DNA of 64,000 nucleotides. Source: Streptomyces pinistramenti. GTDB taxonomy: Bacteria; Actinomycetota; Actinomycetes; Streptomycetales; Streptomycetaceae. Of this stretch, positions 54,772 to 63,804 are shown one piece after another (position 1 is the stretch's first letter; each line of letters starts with the position of its first letter). The stretch lies in contig NZ_JAJCXB010000024.1 of assembly GCF_020564935.1 (NCBI RefSeq), positions 39,632-103,631 of the forward strand, in the 5' to 3' direction. A program made the translations under genes and the position numbers. The notes beneath the pieces were generated by a model, which saw only the letters and a list, made by a program, of their open reading frames with translations, did no database searches and had not been told where the DNA came from.

Positions 54772-55826
54772 TGTTCGCGGTTCTCGGTGATCGTCTCCGG
54801 CGCGAGGGTCGCCGGCTTGTCGATCGTCGCGCCGTACTTGGTGAACAGCTCAGGCACCGTGGCGTCCTTGCGCGCCGGGTTGACGAACATCTGGAGCGGC
54901 ATGTCCTCCTGGAACTTCCGGCTCAGCAGGAAGTCCAGCAGTTCCTTGCCGCCCTTCTCGTTCCTGGCACCCTTGAGGAGGCCGCCGAACTCGATCTGCC
55001 GGAAGCAGGTTCCGGTGGCGACACCGGTCGGTGCCTGCTTCGGGGCCGGCTTCTTGCCGAGCACTTCGACGGGCGGGCTGGAGGCGTACGAGACGACCAG
55101 CGGCTTGTCGCCCTTGTCCCGGCCGGCCGCGGAGCCGGAGAACCGCTCGTTGTACGCCTGCTCCCAGCCGTCGACCACCTCGACGCCGTTGGCCTTGAGC
55201 TTCTTCCAGTAGTCCTGCCAGCCCTTCTCGCCGTGGGTGGCGATGGTGCCCAGCTGGAAGGCGAGCCCCGGCGACGAGGTGGCGGAGTTCTCCGTGACGA
55301 GCAGCCCCTTGTACTGCGGCTTGAGCAGGTCGTCGAAGGTCTTCGGCGGCGCGAGCTTGTGCCGGTCGAAGTAGGCGCGGTCGTAGTTGACGCAGGTGTC
55401 GCCGTAGTCGAGGGGCGTGACGCGGTGCCCGGCCTTGTCCAGTTGCAGGGCGGCCGGGACGCTGTCCAGCCCCTTGGCCCGGTACGGCGTGAAGAGGCCG
55501 GCCTTCAGGCCCCGGGAGAGCAGGGTGTTGTCGATGCCGAAGAAGACGTCGCCCTGTGGATTGTCCTTGGAGAGGATCGCCTGGTTGACGGCCTTGCCCG
55601 CGTCGCCGCCCTTGAGCACCCTGACCTTGTAGCCGCTCTGCTTCTCGAACGCGGCGAGCACCGACTTCGAGGCGTTGAAGGAGTCGTGGCTGACGAGCGT
55701 GACGGTCTTGGCGTCCGCCGCGCTGCCGCCGCCCTGGCTGCCGCAGGCGGCGAGCACGGTCATGCCGAGCGCGGCGGCGGTCACCGCCGCGGTTCTGCGG
55801 GTGGTGGTGCTGCGGATGGTGCTCAC
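54735..55826 (-). CDS. thiB: Thiamine ABC transporter substrate-binding lipoprotein
   Basis: The 363-residue product begins at GTG 55826 with AGGAGGA upstream. Signal peptide and lipobox LAACG are clear. The mature protein has LVSHDSFNASKSVLAAFEKQ, GDVFFGIDNTLLSRGL, LDYGDTCVNYDRAYF and VVSYASSPPVEVL, as in ThiB/TbpA. The TPP aptamer directly upstream supports thiamine or TPP as the ligand. Confidence 0.93.
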   Translation of the reverse strand: MSTIRSTTTRRTAAVTAAALGMTVLAACGSQGGGSAADAKTVTLVSHDSFNASKSVLAAFEKQSGYKVRVLKGGDAGKAVNQAILSKDNPQGDVFFGIDNTLLSRGLKAGLFTPYRAKGLDSVPAALQLDKAGHRVTPLDYGDTCVNYDRAYFDRHKLAPPKTFDDLLKPQYKGLLVTENSATSSPGLAFQLGTIATHGEKGWQDYWKKLKANGVEVVDGWEQAYNERFSGSAAGRDKGDKPLVVSYASSPPVEVLGKKPAPKQAPTGVATGTCFRQIEFGGLLKGARNEKGGKELLDFLLSRKFQEDMPLQMFVNPARKDATVPELFTKYGATIDKPATLAPETITENREQWIKQWSSLVLK

Positions 55827-55834
55827 TGATTCCT

Positions 55835-55848
55835 CCTGGCTGGCCAGG
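55835..55848 (-). promoter_or_regulatory. Stem overlapping the thiB ribosome-binding site
   Basis: CCTGG and CCAGG can pair around a four-base loop and include part of the AGGAGG. This may sequester the site as part of the riboswitch expression platform. Confidence 0.4.
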
Positions 55849-55866
55849 AAGAGACGCGGCCCCGCG

Positions 55867-55898
55867 CTGCGCCGCCCGGTGGGGTCCGGGCGGCGCAG
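55867..55898 (-). terminator. Riboswitch expression-platform hairpin
   Basis: CTGCGCCGCCCGG pairs perfectly with CCGGGCGGCGCAG around six bases, between the TPP aptamer and thiB. It resembles a terminator, with TCTCTTCCT further downstream. Confidence 0.6.
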
Positions 55899-55929
55899 GG
55901 CGGGGCGCAACAGCATGAGTGACGACCGA

Positions 55930-56026
55930 ACTTCCTACCCGGAATGACCCGGGCGAGGTTCAAGGGTCTGCGGGCGCCGTATCCCTACGACGTCCCCGCA
56001 CTCTCAGCGCTGTGGCGCTCCCCTGT
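55930..56026 (-). ncRNA. TPP riboswitch
   Basis: Reading leftward, the conserved THI-box elements appear in order: ACAGGGGAGCG, GCTGAGAGTGCGG, ACCCTTGAACCTC, GGGTCATTCCGGGTAGG and GGAAGT. They match the TPP aptamer that controls thiamine genes. The aptamer is 104 nt upstream of the thiB start, followed by a strong hairpin, and probably lowers thiBPQ expression when TPP is abundant. Confidence 0.93.
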
Positions 56027-56067
56027 CGGAATGTGCATTTGTTCGATCACACGCTACCAGCGGGTGG

Positions 56068-57180
56068 TCAGCGTTCCGAGGCCGCGAGCTGCCCGCAGGC
56101 GCCGTCAATCTCCTGGCCGCGGGTGTCGCGGACGGTCACCGGCACGCCGTGCGCCTCGATGGCCCGGACGAACGCCCGCTCGTCCTCGGGGCGCGAGGCG
56201 GTCCACTTCGAGCCTGGTGTCGGGTTCAGCGGGATGAGGTTCACGTGCACGCGCTTGCCCTTGAGCAGCCGTCCCAGCAGGTCACCGCGCCATGCCTGGT
56301 CGTTGATGTCACGGATCAGGGCGTACTCGATGGAGATCCGGCGGCCGGACTTCTCGGCGTACTCCCAGGCCGCGTCCAGGACCTCGCGCACCTTCCAGCG
56401 GGTGTTGACGGGCACCAGGGTGTCGCGCAGTTCGTCGTCCGGCGCGTGCAGCGAGACCGCGAGCCGGCATTTGAAGCCCTCGTCGGCGAACCGCAGCATG
56501 GCCGGCACCAGCCCGACCGTGGAGACCGTGATGCCGCGCTGCGACAGGCCCAGGCCGTCCGGCTCGGGGTCGGTGAGCCGGCGGATGGCGCCGACCACCC
56601 GCTTGTAGTTGGCGAGCGGCTCGCCCATGCCCATGAAGACGATGTTCGACAGCCGCGCCGGGCCGCCGGGCACCTCGCCGTCGCGCAGGGCGCGCATCCC
56701 GTCGACGATCTGGTGCACGATCTCGGCGGTGGAGAGGTTGCGGTCCAGGCCCGCCTGGCCGGTGGCGCAGAACGGGCAGTTCATGCCGCAGCCGGCCTGT
56801 GAGGAGATGCACATCGTCACCCGGTCCGGGTAGCGCATCAGCACCGATTCGACGAGCGTGCCGTCGTGCAGCTTCCACAGGGTCTTGCGGGTGGTGTCGT
56901 CGTCGCACGAGATGTGCCGCACCACGCTCATCAGCTCGGGCAGCAGCTCCGCCGCCAGCTTCTCGCGCGCCGCGGCCGGAATGTCGGTCCACTGCGCCGG
57001 CTCGTGTGCGTACCGCGTGAAGTAGTGCTGCGACAGCTGCTTGGCGCGGAACGGCTTCTCGCCGATCGCGGCCACGGCTTCACGGCGCTCGGCGGGGCTG
57101 AGGTCTGCGAGGTGCCGCGGGGGCTTCTTGGCCCCGCGGGGGGCGACGAATGTCAGCTCACCGGGCTCGGGCGGTGCCAT
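56068..57180 (-). CDS. rlmN: Dual-specificity RNA methyltransferase RlmN
   Basis: This 370-residue radical-SAM enzyme methylates C2 of A2503 in 23S rRNA and A37 of tRNAs. The cluster ligands are C131, C135 and C138 in GCGMNCPFC. The FMGMGEPLANYKRVVGAI segment and the C-terminal GVPVTVRDTRGQEIDGACGQLA region with the second catalytic Cys are present. It lies after the cdsA terminator as a separate unit. Confidence 0.96.
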   Translation of the reverse strand: MAPPEPGELTFVAPRGAKKPPRHLADLSPAERREAVAAIGEKPFRAKQLSQHYFTRYAHEPAQWTDIPAAAREKLAAELLPELMSVVRHISCDDDTTRKTLWKLHDGTLVESVLMRYPDRVTMCISSQAGCGMNCPFCATGQAGLDRNLSTAEIVHQIVDGMRALRDGEVPGGPARLSNIVFMGMGEPLANYKRVVGAIRRLTDPEPDGLGLSQRGITVSTVGLVPAMLRFADEGFKCRLAVSLHAPDDELRDTLVPVNTRWKVREVLDAAWEYAEKSGRRISIEYALIRDINDQAWRGDLLGRLLKGKRVHVNLIPLNPTPGSKWTASRPEDERAFVRAIEAHGVPVTVRDTRGQEIDGACGQLAASER

Positions 57181-57293
57181 GGGCGGAACTCCTCAATGCG
57201 ACGGTGCCGGACGATCTCCACGGTGCGGAGCCAACGGCGGGACGGTGCCGGAACCCGGGGGACTCACGGGAACTGTCCCCGCGGTCGCGAGGA

Positions 57294-57327
57294 CGGAAAA
57301 AGGCCCGCTGTCGGACAGCGGGCCTTT
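57294..57327 (-). terminator. Intrinsic terminator downstream of cdsA
   Basis: AAAGGCCCGCTGTC and GACAGCGGGCCTTT pair almost perfectly, and the minus-strand transcript continues with a T run (TTTTTCC). It is a textbook terminator. Confidence 0.9.
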
Positions 57328-57345
57328 CCAGACTACCTGGGCGAT

Positions 57346-58521
57346 TCAGCCGCTGCCGACGAAGATCACGAACAGCAGCCAGACGACCGGGGCGGTCGGC
57401 AGCAGGGAGTCCAGCCGGTCCATGATGCCGCCGTGGCCGGGCAGCAGGGTGCCCATGTCCTTGATGCCGAGGTCCCGCTTGATCATGGATTCGCCGAGGT
57501 CGCCGAGGGTGGCGCTGGCGGCGACGGCCAAGCCGAGCAGCAGCCCCTGCCACCAGGAACCGTCCGTGATCAGGAACTCCATGCACAGCGCACCGGCGAC
57601 CATCGCGAACAGCACGGCACCGACCAGGCCCTCACGGGTCTTGCCGGGGCTGATGCGGGGCGCCAGCTTGTGCTTGCCGAAGCGCCAGCCGACGGCGTAC
57701 GCCCCGGTGTCGCTGACGACCGTCAGCAGCAGGAAGGTCAGCACCCGCTGCGGCCCGTCGGCGTCGGCGGCGAGCATCAGGGCGACGAACGTCGCGAGGA
57801 ACGGCACGTAGAACGCCGCGAAGACACCAGCGGTGACGTCCCGCAGGTAGTTCTCGGGTTTCCCGGTCATCCGCCACACGAGGACGGCGAGCGTGGTGAG
57901 CGCCATCGCCGCCCAGGAACCCTCGGCCCCGCGCAGGTAGCCGGCGATCACCATGGCGGTGCCGCCGACGGCCAGCGGTACCAGCGGCACCCGGATGTCC
58001 TTGCGCTCGGCGAGCCGCGAGGTCAACTCCCACAGGCCCACGACGACGGCGACCGCTATCACGCCGAGGAAGACGGGCTTGTAGAAGAAGAGGGAGGCGA
58101 GGATGACCACGCCGAGACCGACGCCGACTCCTATCGCGGCGGGCAGATTGCGTCCCGCGCTCTTCTTCTTCGGCTTCTCTGGGTCCTGCGGGCCCGTGGG
58201 CCCGGGGGAACCGGGGAAAGGAGTGGCCATGGGCTCCTGCGGCTTTTCGTCGCGGAACAGGGGGCCGCTCAGCCGAGTGGCCCCCCGGTCGTCCCGGTGG
58301 TTCCGGTCGTCCCTGATGTCCCGGTGGTCCCGGCTGTCGTCCTGGTATCCGCCGGCGTCGGGCACGACGGGCAGCGGACGGGTCTGCCCCGCCGCTCCCC
58401 CGTCGCGCGCATATCCCGCCACAGCGGGCGGCGCCACCCCGCTCGGCGCGGCGGCCGGTCCATGGTCGGGCGGTCCCCAGTGACCGGCGCCGGGCGGGGC
58501 CCCCCAGGATGACTCGTTCAT
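57346..58521 (-). CDS. cdsA: Phosphatidate cytidylyltransferase CdsA
   Basis: This 391-residue membrane enzyme makes CDP-diacylglycerol for phospholipid synthesis. The first 130 residues are a hydrophilic Pro/Gly/Asp/Arg-rich tail with DDSRDHRDIRDDRNHRDD. Then come about eight helices, ending with the family signature LGDLGESMIKRDLGIKDMGTLLPGHGGIMDRLDSLL (read as two adjoining parts). The ATG at 58521 overlaps the frr stop by one base. The charged repeat tail is longer than in most families. Confidence 0.94.
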   Translation of the reverse strand: MNESSWGAPPGAGHWGPPDHGPAAAPSGVAPPAVAGYARDGGAAGQTRPLPVVPDAGGYQDDSRDHRDIRDDRNHRDDRGATRLSGPLFRDEKPQEPMATPFPGSPGPTGPQDPEKPKKKSAGRNLPAAIGVGVGLGVVILASLFFYKPVFLGVIAVAVVVGLWELTSRLAERKDIRVPLVPLAVGGTAMVIAGYLRGAEGSWAAMALTTLAVLVWRMTGKPENYLRDVTAGVFAAFYVPFLATFVALMLAADADGPQRVLTFLLLTVVSDTGAYAVGWRFGKHKLAPRISPGKTREGLVGAVLFAMVAGALCMEFLITDGSWWQGLLLGLAVAASATLGDLGESMIKRDLGIKDMGTLLPGHGGIMDRLDSLLPTAPVVWLLFVIFVGSG

Positions 58522-59078
58522 CAGACCTCTAGGAGCTCGGATTCCTTGTGCTTGAGGAGCTCGTCCACCTGCGCGACGTACTTCGCGGTGGTGTCGTCGA
58601 GCTCCTTCTCCGCGCGCCGGACCTCGTCCTCGCCGGACTCCTTGTCCTTGACGAGCTTGTCGAGGTTTTCCTTCGCCTTGCGGCGGACGCTGCGAATGGA
58701 GATCTTCGCGTCCTCGCCCTTGGTCTTGGCGACCTTGATGTAGTCCCTGCGGCGCTCCTCGGTCAGCTCCGGGAACGTCACTCGGATGATGTTGCCGTCG
58801 TTGCTCGGGTTGACGCCGAGGTCGGAGTCGCGGATCGCCTGCTCGATGTTGCGCATCGCGCTCTTGTCGAACGGGGTCACCACGGCCATCCGCGGTTCCG
58901 GGACCGAGAACGACGCCAGCTGGTTGATCGGCGTCAAGGCACCGTAGTAGTCCGCCACGATCTTGTTGAACATCGCCGGGTGCGCACGCCCGGTGCGGAT
59001 CGCGGCGAAGTCCTCCTTGGCGACCACGACGGCCTTCTCCATCTTCTCCTCGGCCTCGAGGAGGATCTCTTCGATCAC
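58521..59078 (-). CDS. frr: Ribosome recycling factor
   Basis: This 185-residue factor splits post-termination ribosomes with EF-G. The start is GTG 59078 (IEEILLEAEEKMEKAVVVAKED), six bases after AGGAG; GTG 59081 is also possible. Signature RTGRAHPAMFNKI and VNPSNDGNIIRVTFPELTEERR are intact. It overlaps cdsA by one base. Confidence 0.96.
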   Translation of the reverse strand: MIEEILLEAEEKMEKAVVVAKEDFAAIRTGRAHPAMFNKIVADYYGALTPINQLASFSVPEPRMAVVTPFDKSAMRNIEQAIRDSDLGVNPSNDGNIIRVTFPELTEERRRDYIKVAKTKGEDAKISIRSVRRKAKENLDKLVKDKESGEDEVRRAEKELDDTTAKYVAQVDELLKHKESELLEV

Positions 59079-59252
59079 CACTTGCTCCTGGTCTCTTCGG
59101 TAAGAAGCAGAGCCTCGCCCCTGCCGCGCGTCTACTCCTGCACGGTGTCCGACCGGCAGGCGGTTGTCCATCCCCGTGCCGGGGCCTGCCCGGCACGGGA
59201 GCTGCCGCGGGTACCGGCCGCTGCCCGTACGCCGTCGCGGCAGTTGGGGCCG

Positions 59253-60026
59253 TCAGGCCCGGGTGCCCTGATCGCTGACGAGCGTGCCGATCTTCTCACC
59301 CTTCACCGCGCGCGCGATGTTGCCCTCGGCGAGCAGTTCGAAGACGAGGATCGGGAGCTTGTTGTCGCGGCACAGTGTGATGGCGGTGGCATCGGCGACC
59401 TTCAGGTCGCGGGTGATGACCTCGCCGTATTCGAGCGCGTCGAACTTCACCGCGTCGGGGTTCTTCTTGGGGTCGGCGTCATAGACACCGTCCACGCCGT
59501 TCTTGCCCATCAGCATGGCCTCGGCGTCGATCTCCAGGGCGCGCTGGGCCGCGGTGGTGTCCGTGGAGAAGTACGGCATGCCCATACCGGCGCCGAAGAT
59601 GACGACCCGGCCCTTCTCCAGGTGGCGGACCGCGCGCAGCGGAATGTACGGCTCCGCGACCTGGCCCATGGTGATGGCGGTCTGCACGCGGGTCTCGATG
59701 CCTTCCTTCTCCAGGAAGTCCTGGAGGGCGAGGCAGTTCATGACCGTGCCGAGCATGCCCATGTAGTCGGAACGGGCCCGGTCCATGCCGCGCTGCTGGA
59801 GTTCGGCGCCGCGGAAGAAGTTGCCGCCGCCGATCACGATGGCGATCTCGTAGCCGTCGCGCACCACGGCGGCGATCTCGCGTGCCACGGCGTGCACGAC
59901 ATCGGGGTCGACACCCAGGCCGCCGCCGCCGGCGAACGCTTCGCCTGACAGCTTCAGCAGGAAGCGCCCCTTCCCACCACTGTCGGGATTGTCGGCTTTA
60001 TCCGAGCCGTCGGCACCGTGATTCAT
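59253..60026 (-). CDS. pyrH: UMP kinase
   Basis: This 257-residue hexameric UMP kinase phosphorylates UMP to UDP. It has RFLLKLSGEAFAGGGGLGVD, AIVIGGGNFFRGAEL, DYMGMLGTVMNCLAL and TTAAQRALEIDAEAMLMGKNGVDGVYD (in parts). The ATG at 60026 with GAGGAGAG upstream is preferred over ATG 60044. It lies between tsf and frr in the classical order. Confidence 0.96.
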   Translation of the reverse strand: MNHGADGSDKADNPDSGGKGRFLLKLSGEAFAGGGGLGVDPDVVHAVAREIAAVVRDGYEIAIVIGGGNFFRGAELQQRGMDRARSDYMGMLGTVMNCLALQDFLEKEGIETRVQTAITMGQVAEPYIPLRAVRHLEKGRVVIFGAGMGMPYFSTDTTAAQRALEIDAEAMLMGKNGVDGVYDADPKKNPDAVKFDALEYGEVITRDLKVADATAITLCRDNKLPILVFELLAEGNIARAVKGEKIGTLVSDQGTRA

Positions 60027-60053
60027 TGAGCTCTCCTCGTACACATACGAAGA

Positions 60054-60100
60054 AGGCCATTGCCGTGGGTCCGATTCAGATCCCCGTACGGCAATGGCCT
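60054..60100 (-). terminator. Hairpin between tsf and pyrH
   Basis: AGGCCATTGCCGT and ACGGCAATGGCCT pair perfectly over 13 bases with a 21-base loop, 89 nt past tsf and 28 nt before pyrH. Probable terminator or attenuator. Confidence 0.6.
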
Positions 60101-60188
60101 CCTCGTCACATCTGCGGCCGGCCGGTGAGCGGCCGACTGCGTACGACCCTAGCGGGGTCGTAGGTCATTCGCTGCCTTCGCGGCAGGC

Positions 60189-61025
60189 TCAGGCGCCGAC
60201 GCGGATGCGCGCGAAGCGCTTCAGCGAGACACCGGCCTCGTCCAGAACCTTCTGGACGGTCTTCTTGTTGTCCTTGGCGAACGCCTGGTCCAGCAGCGCG
60301 TTCTCCTTGAAGAAGCCGTTGACGCGACCCTCGACGATCTTCGGAAGGGCAGCCTCGGGCTTGCCCTCCTCCTTCGCGGTGGCCTCGGCGACGCGACGCT
60401 CGTTCTCGACGACGTCGGCCGGAATGTCCTCACGGGAGAGGAACTTCGGCGAGAAGGCGGCGACGTGCTGCGCGACGTCCTTCGCGACCTCGGCGTTCTC
60501 CTTGTCCAGCTCGACCAGGACGCCGACCTGCGGCGGGAGGTCGGGCATGGTGCGGTGCATGTAAGCGGCCACGTAGCCACCGGAGAACTGCGCGAAGCGG
60601 TCCAGGACGATCTTCTCGCCCAGGGTGGCGTTGGCCTCGTCGACGTACGCCTGGACGGTCTTGCCGGACTCGATCTCGGAGGCGAGCAGCGCCTCGATAT
60701 CGGCCGGGGAGGTCTTGGCGACGTGCGCGGCGAGCGCGTTGGCGACGGCCAGGAACTTCTCGCCCTTGGCGACGAAGTCGGTCTCGCACTTGAGCTCCAG
60801 CAGCACGCCGGAGGTCTTGTCGTCGGCGATGAGGGAGACGACTGCGCCGTTCTCGGCGGAGCGGCCCTCGCGCTTGGCGACGCCCTTCTGGCCCTTGACG
60901 CGCAGGATCTCGACGGCCTTGTCGACGCTGCCGTCGGCCTCGTCCAGCGCCTTCTTGCAGTCCATCATGCCGGCGCCGGTGAGCTCGCGGAGCTTCTTGA
61001 CGTCAGCGGCGGTGTAGTTCGCCAT
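60189..61025 (-). CDS. tsf: Elongation factor Ts
   Basis: This 278-residue nucleotide exchange factor for EF-Tu has the N-terminal UBA-like domain YTAADVKKLRELTGAGMMDCKKAL and the core LLELKCETDFVAKGEKF. It lies 100 bp after rpsB in the usual operon, with a hairpin between. Confidence 0.97.
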   Translation of the reverse strand: MANYTAADVKKLRELTGAGMMDCKKALDEADGSVDKAVEILRVKGQKGVAKREGRSAENGAVVSLIADDKTSGVLLELKCETDFVAKGEKFLAVANALAAHVAKTSPADIEALLASEIESGKTVQAYVDEANATLGEKIVLDRFAQFSGGYVAAYMHRTMPDLPPQVGVLVELDKENAEVAKDVAQHVAAFSPKFLSREDIPADVVENERRVAEATAKEEGKPEAALPKIVEGRVNGFFKENALLDQAFAKDNKKTVQKVLDEAGVSLKRFARIRVGA

Positions 61026-61068
61026 GATCTGTGAATCTCTTCTCGAAAGTCGAAAGATCTACGGGTGA

Positions 61069-61106
61069 ACGGCGGGGGCGGCGCTTGTGGCACCGACCCC
61101 CGCCGT
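61069..61106 (-). terminator. Hairpin between rpsB and tsf
   Basis: ACGGCGGGGG and CCCCCGCCGT form a perfect 10-bp stem with an 18-base loop in the rpsB-tsf gap. Likely an attenuator that sets the ratio of S2 to EF-Ts. Confidence 0.6.
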
Positions 61107-61124
61107 CATCAACCGGTTCTGAGG

Positions 61125-62027
61125 TCAGCCCTGCTCGGCGTCCGTGGCCGGCTTCTCGGCCTCGGCGGCCGGAGCCTCGGCCGGCTTCTCCTCGGCCACG
61201 GGGGCCTCGGCGGGCTTGTCCTCGGCCGCGGGGGCCTCGTCAGCCTTCTTCTCGCCCTCGAGCAGGTCGCGCTCCCACTCGGCCAGCGGCTCGGCGGCAG
61301 CCTTCTCGCCGGGCTTCTGGTCGCCGGTGGCGACGCCGGAACGGGCGATGAGGCCCTCGGCGACGGCGTCGGCGATCACACGGGTGAGCAGGGTGACGGA
61401 GCGGATCGCGTCGTCGTTGCCCGGGATCTTGTAGTCGACCTCGTCGGGGTCGCAGTTGGTGTCGAGGATCGCGACGACCGGAATGTTGAGCTTCCGGGCC
61501 TCACCAACCGCGATGTGCTCCTTCTTGGTGTCCACGATCCAGACGGCGCTGGGCACCTTCTGCATCTCGCGGATACCGCCGAGGGTCTTCTCCAGCTTGG
61601 CCTTCTCGCGGGAGAGGACGAGCAGCTCCTTCTTGGTGAGGCCGGACGCGGCCACATCCTCGAAGTCGATCTGCTCAAGCTCCTTCAGGCGCTGCAGGCG
61701 CTTGTAGACGGTCGAGAAGTTGGTCAGCATGCCGCCGAGCCAGCGCTGGTTCACGTAGGGCATGCCCACGCGGGTCGCCTGCTCGGCAATGGCCTCCTGG
61801 GCCTGCTTCTTCGTGCCGACGAACATGACCGAGCCGCCGTGGGCAACGGTCTCCTTGACGAACTCGTAGGCGCGGTCGATGTACGACAGCGACTGGAGCA
61901 GGTCGATGATGTAGATGCCGTTGCGCTCGGTGAAGATGAAACGCTTCATCTTCGGGTTCCAGCGGCGGGTCTGGTGCCCGAAGTGGACGCCGCTCTCCAG
62001 CAGCTCCCGCATCGTGACGACGGCCAT
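61125..62027 (-). CDS. rpsB: 30S ribosomal protein S2
   Basis: The product is 300 residues from ATG 62027 with GAGGAG upstream. The S2 core (MRELLESGVHFGHQTRRWNPKMKRFIF, VSVMFVGTKKQAQEAI-like SVMFVGTKKQAQE) is complete. A 60-residue Ala/Glu/Lys/Pro-rich tail with repeated PAEAPVAEEKPAEAPAAE follows, typical of streptomycete S2. Open frame upstream of the ATG is not conserved. Confidence 0.96.
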   Translation of the reverse strand: MAVVTMRELLESGVHFGHQTRRWNPKMKRFIFTERNGIYIIDLLQSLSYIDRAYEFVKETVAHGGSVMFVGTKKQAQEAIAEQATRVGMPYVNQRWLGGMLTNFSTVYKRLQRLKELEQIDFEDVAASGLTKKELLVLSREKAKLEKTLGGIREMQKVPSAVWIVDTKKEHIAVGEARKLNIPVVAILDTNCDPDEVDYKIPGNDDAIRSVTLLTRVIADAVAEGLIARSGVATGDQKPGEKAAAEPLAEWERDLLEGEKKADEAPAAEDKPAEAPVAEEKPAEAPAAEAEKPATDAEQG

Positions 62028-62631
62028 GGCCGTACTCCTCGTTGTTCTCGGTTCCACTGCGACCGGTCGGCCGCGGTGCCTGACGCCCCGACGCGCCTGC
62101 CGAGGACGGAACCTTGCGGAACCGTCCGAGGACCGAGGAGCGCGGCCACCGTGCTGCCCGAAGGGGACTGGTGCACTGATGGCGGGGCGTGCGAAGTCGA
62201 CCCGGTGACCCGGATCGCCACATGAAGTGTACGGGACGGCCGATGCCCCGGGCGACACGCTCCATGAGCCACCCCCGCAGGCCACCGTCCGACGACTTCC
62301 GTCCCCACGAAACCCGTCCACCACACCCACCAACTACACCAGATCCCTCCTCCCCGCCTGCCACTCACCGGATCGGGTGACACCGATATCCCCACCCAGC
62401 CGGTTACCCACAGCCACAGACCAAGATCCCCACGCACCCGCCGATTACGTCACCGTCGACCCATACGAGTTCCGGAAGCGCAAGACCAGAGAGCAGGAGC
62501 GGTGGGCGATGAAGGTGCGGCTTATCGAGGGGTGCCGGTCGGTTCGGGGAACGACTTGGGGGTGGCGGCTCGCACGGCGCTTCCCGCGGTTCGGAGATGC
62601 CGCCGGGCCCTACGAGGGGAGGAGGAATGAC
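62028..62631. other. Divergent region between rpsB and the M23 peptidase gene
   Basis: This 600-bp stretch holds the rpsB leader. A possible -10 (TACACT on the minus strand, 62226-62231) lies about 200 nt before the rpsB start, which would give a long leader. No gene is recognised. The plus strand is open over much of it, but the peptide lacks similarity and has no ribosome-binding site. Confidence 0.4.
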
Positions 62632-63804
62632 GTGGTTCCCGCTCCGCTGCCCAGGAAAGAGCGCTCGGCCATGTGCCAACGGGCCACCGCAAGTCACCCG
62701 CCGACAACTCCTGCCGCAACGGCCACGGAACGCGGGTTCCTCCGCAGATCCGCACAACTCCCCCGCCCACCAGGCCACCGTCCGCCTCCGCCGCGACGGC
62801 CCTCCCCACCTGCCACGGCCGCTTGGACCGTCGCGCTGACTGCCCTGCTCTGCATCCTCCCTGCCGCCGACGCGATGGCCGGTCCACCACCACCGGCCGC
62901 AGCGTCAGCCAAGGGAGCTGGGGCCCCGCACGTCCGGCCCCGATCACCACTTCAGCACCCTCTGCCGACCGATCGCTCCTGGCCGGTGGACGGTCAACAC
63001 GGCCTGCATCCCACGGTGTTACGCGGCTGGGAGCCGCCGCCGTCCCCCTGGGCTGCGGGGCACCGGGGCGTCGACCTGGCAGCACCGGCCGGAGCAACGG
63101 TGCGGGCCGCCGCCGCAGGCCGGGTGACCTTCGCCGGGAACGTCGCCGGCCGAGGCGTGCTGACCATCGAACTGTCCGACTCGGGACGACCGCCACTACA
63201 CACCACGTACGAACCCGTACGCGCCACGGTCCGGAAAGGCGACGAAGTGACCGCGGGCCATCCGGTCGCCGTCCTCCAACCCGGCCCGTTCCACTGCCAC
63301 GAGCCCTGCCTGCACTGGGGCCTGCTCAGAGGAAAGACCTATCTCGATCCCCTGTCGCTGTTCCCCCCTTCGATACTGCACAGCGGCCCGTCACGCCTCC
63401 TGCCGGTCTTCGGTATCCCGATTCCACCGCCCTCGCACAGCACCGCCGTCGCCCCCATCTCACCGCCCCGCACAAGCCGTACGGCCTCCTCCACACCAAC
63501 CACAACGACGCTTTCCCTGGCCTTGGCCCTGGCCCTCACCCTCGCCACCCTGTGGGCAACCGGCCGCCTGCCCCACGGTCGGCGTTCCCCCAGGTACCGC
63601 GGCCCACCCAACTCGCCCGCCGCCCCACAACACCGAAAAACCTTGCGCCGGTACGTGCCGAACCTCCCTCGCATAGCTCCCGCGGGCCAACGGGCCGCCA
63701 CGCCACACGGGGAAGGAACGGGTGAGCACCCCTCGCCCCTCGGGAGCGAGATACCCACAGCGGCGGCGGGAGGAGACGTGCAGAACCCGCGCCGAGAAGG
63801 CTGA
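62632..63804 (+). CDS. M23-family metallopeptidase
   Basis: This 390-residue protein starts at GTG 62632, five bases after GGAGGA. It has a hydrophobic segment near 60-85 (AWTVALTALLCILPAADAMA), then an M23/LytM domain with zinc-binding GHRGVDLAAPAG and CLHWGLL and the core GATVRAAAAGRVTFAGNVAGRG. A second hydrophobic segment (LSLALALALTLATLWATG) near the C-terminus suggests membrane attachment. Cell-wall peptide cleavage is expected. An ATG at 62671 is a second start candidate. Confidence 0.85.
   Translation: MVPAPLPRKERSAMCQRATASHPPTTPAATATERGFLRRSAQLPRPPGHRPPPPRRPSPPATAAWTVALTALLCILPAADAMAGPPPPAAASAKGAGAPHVRPRSPLQHPLPTDRSWPVDGQHGLHPTVLRGWEPPPSPWAAGHRGVDLAAPAGATVRAAAAGRVTFAGNVAGRGVLTIELSDSGRPPLHTTYEPVRATVRKGDEVTAGHPVAVLQPGPFHCHEPCLHWGLLRGKTYLDPLSLFPPSILHSGPSRLLPVFGIPIPPPSHSTAVAPISPPRTSRTASSTPTTTTLSLALALALTLATLWATGRLPHGRRSPRYRGPPNSPAAPQHRKTLRRYVPNLPRIAPAGQRAATPHGEGTGEHPSPLGSEIPTAAAGGDVQNPRREG

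Noticed and set aside
57346..59196. A 616-codon frame fusing sequence upstream to CdsA
   Set aside because: The upstream part is antisense-like/out-of-frame sequence across frr; CdsA begins at 58521, overlapping the frr stop by one base.
62227..62631. Upstream extension of the M23 peptidase frame
   Set aside because: No signal-type or family sequence, and a far better ribosome-binding site lies at GTG 62632.
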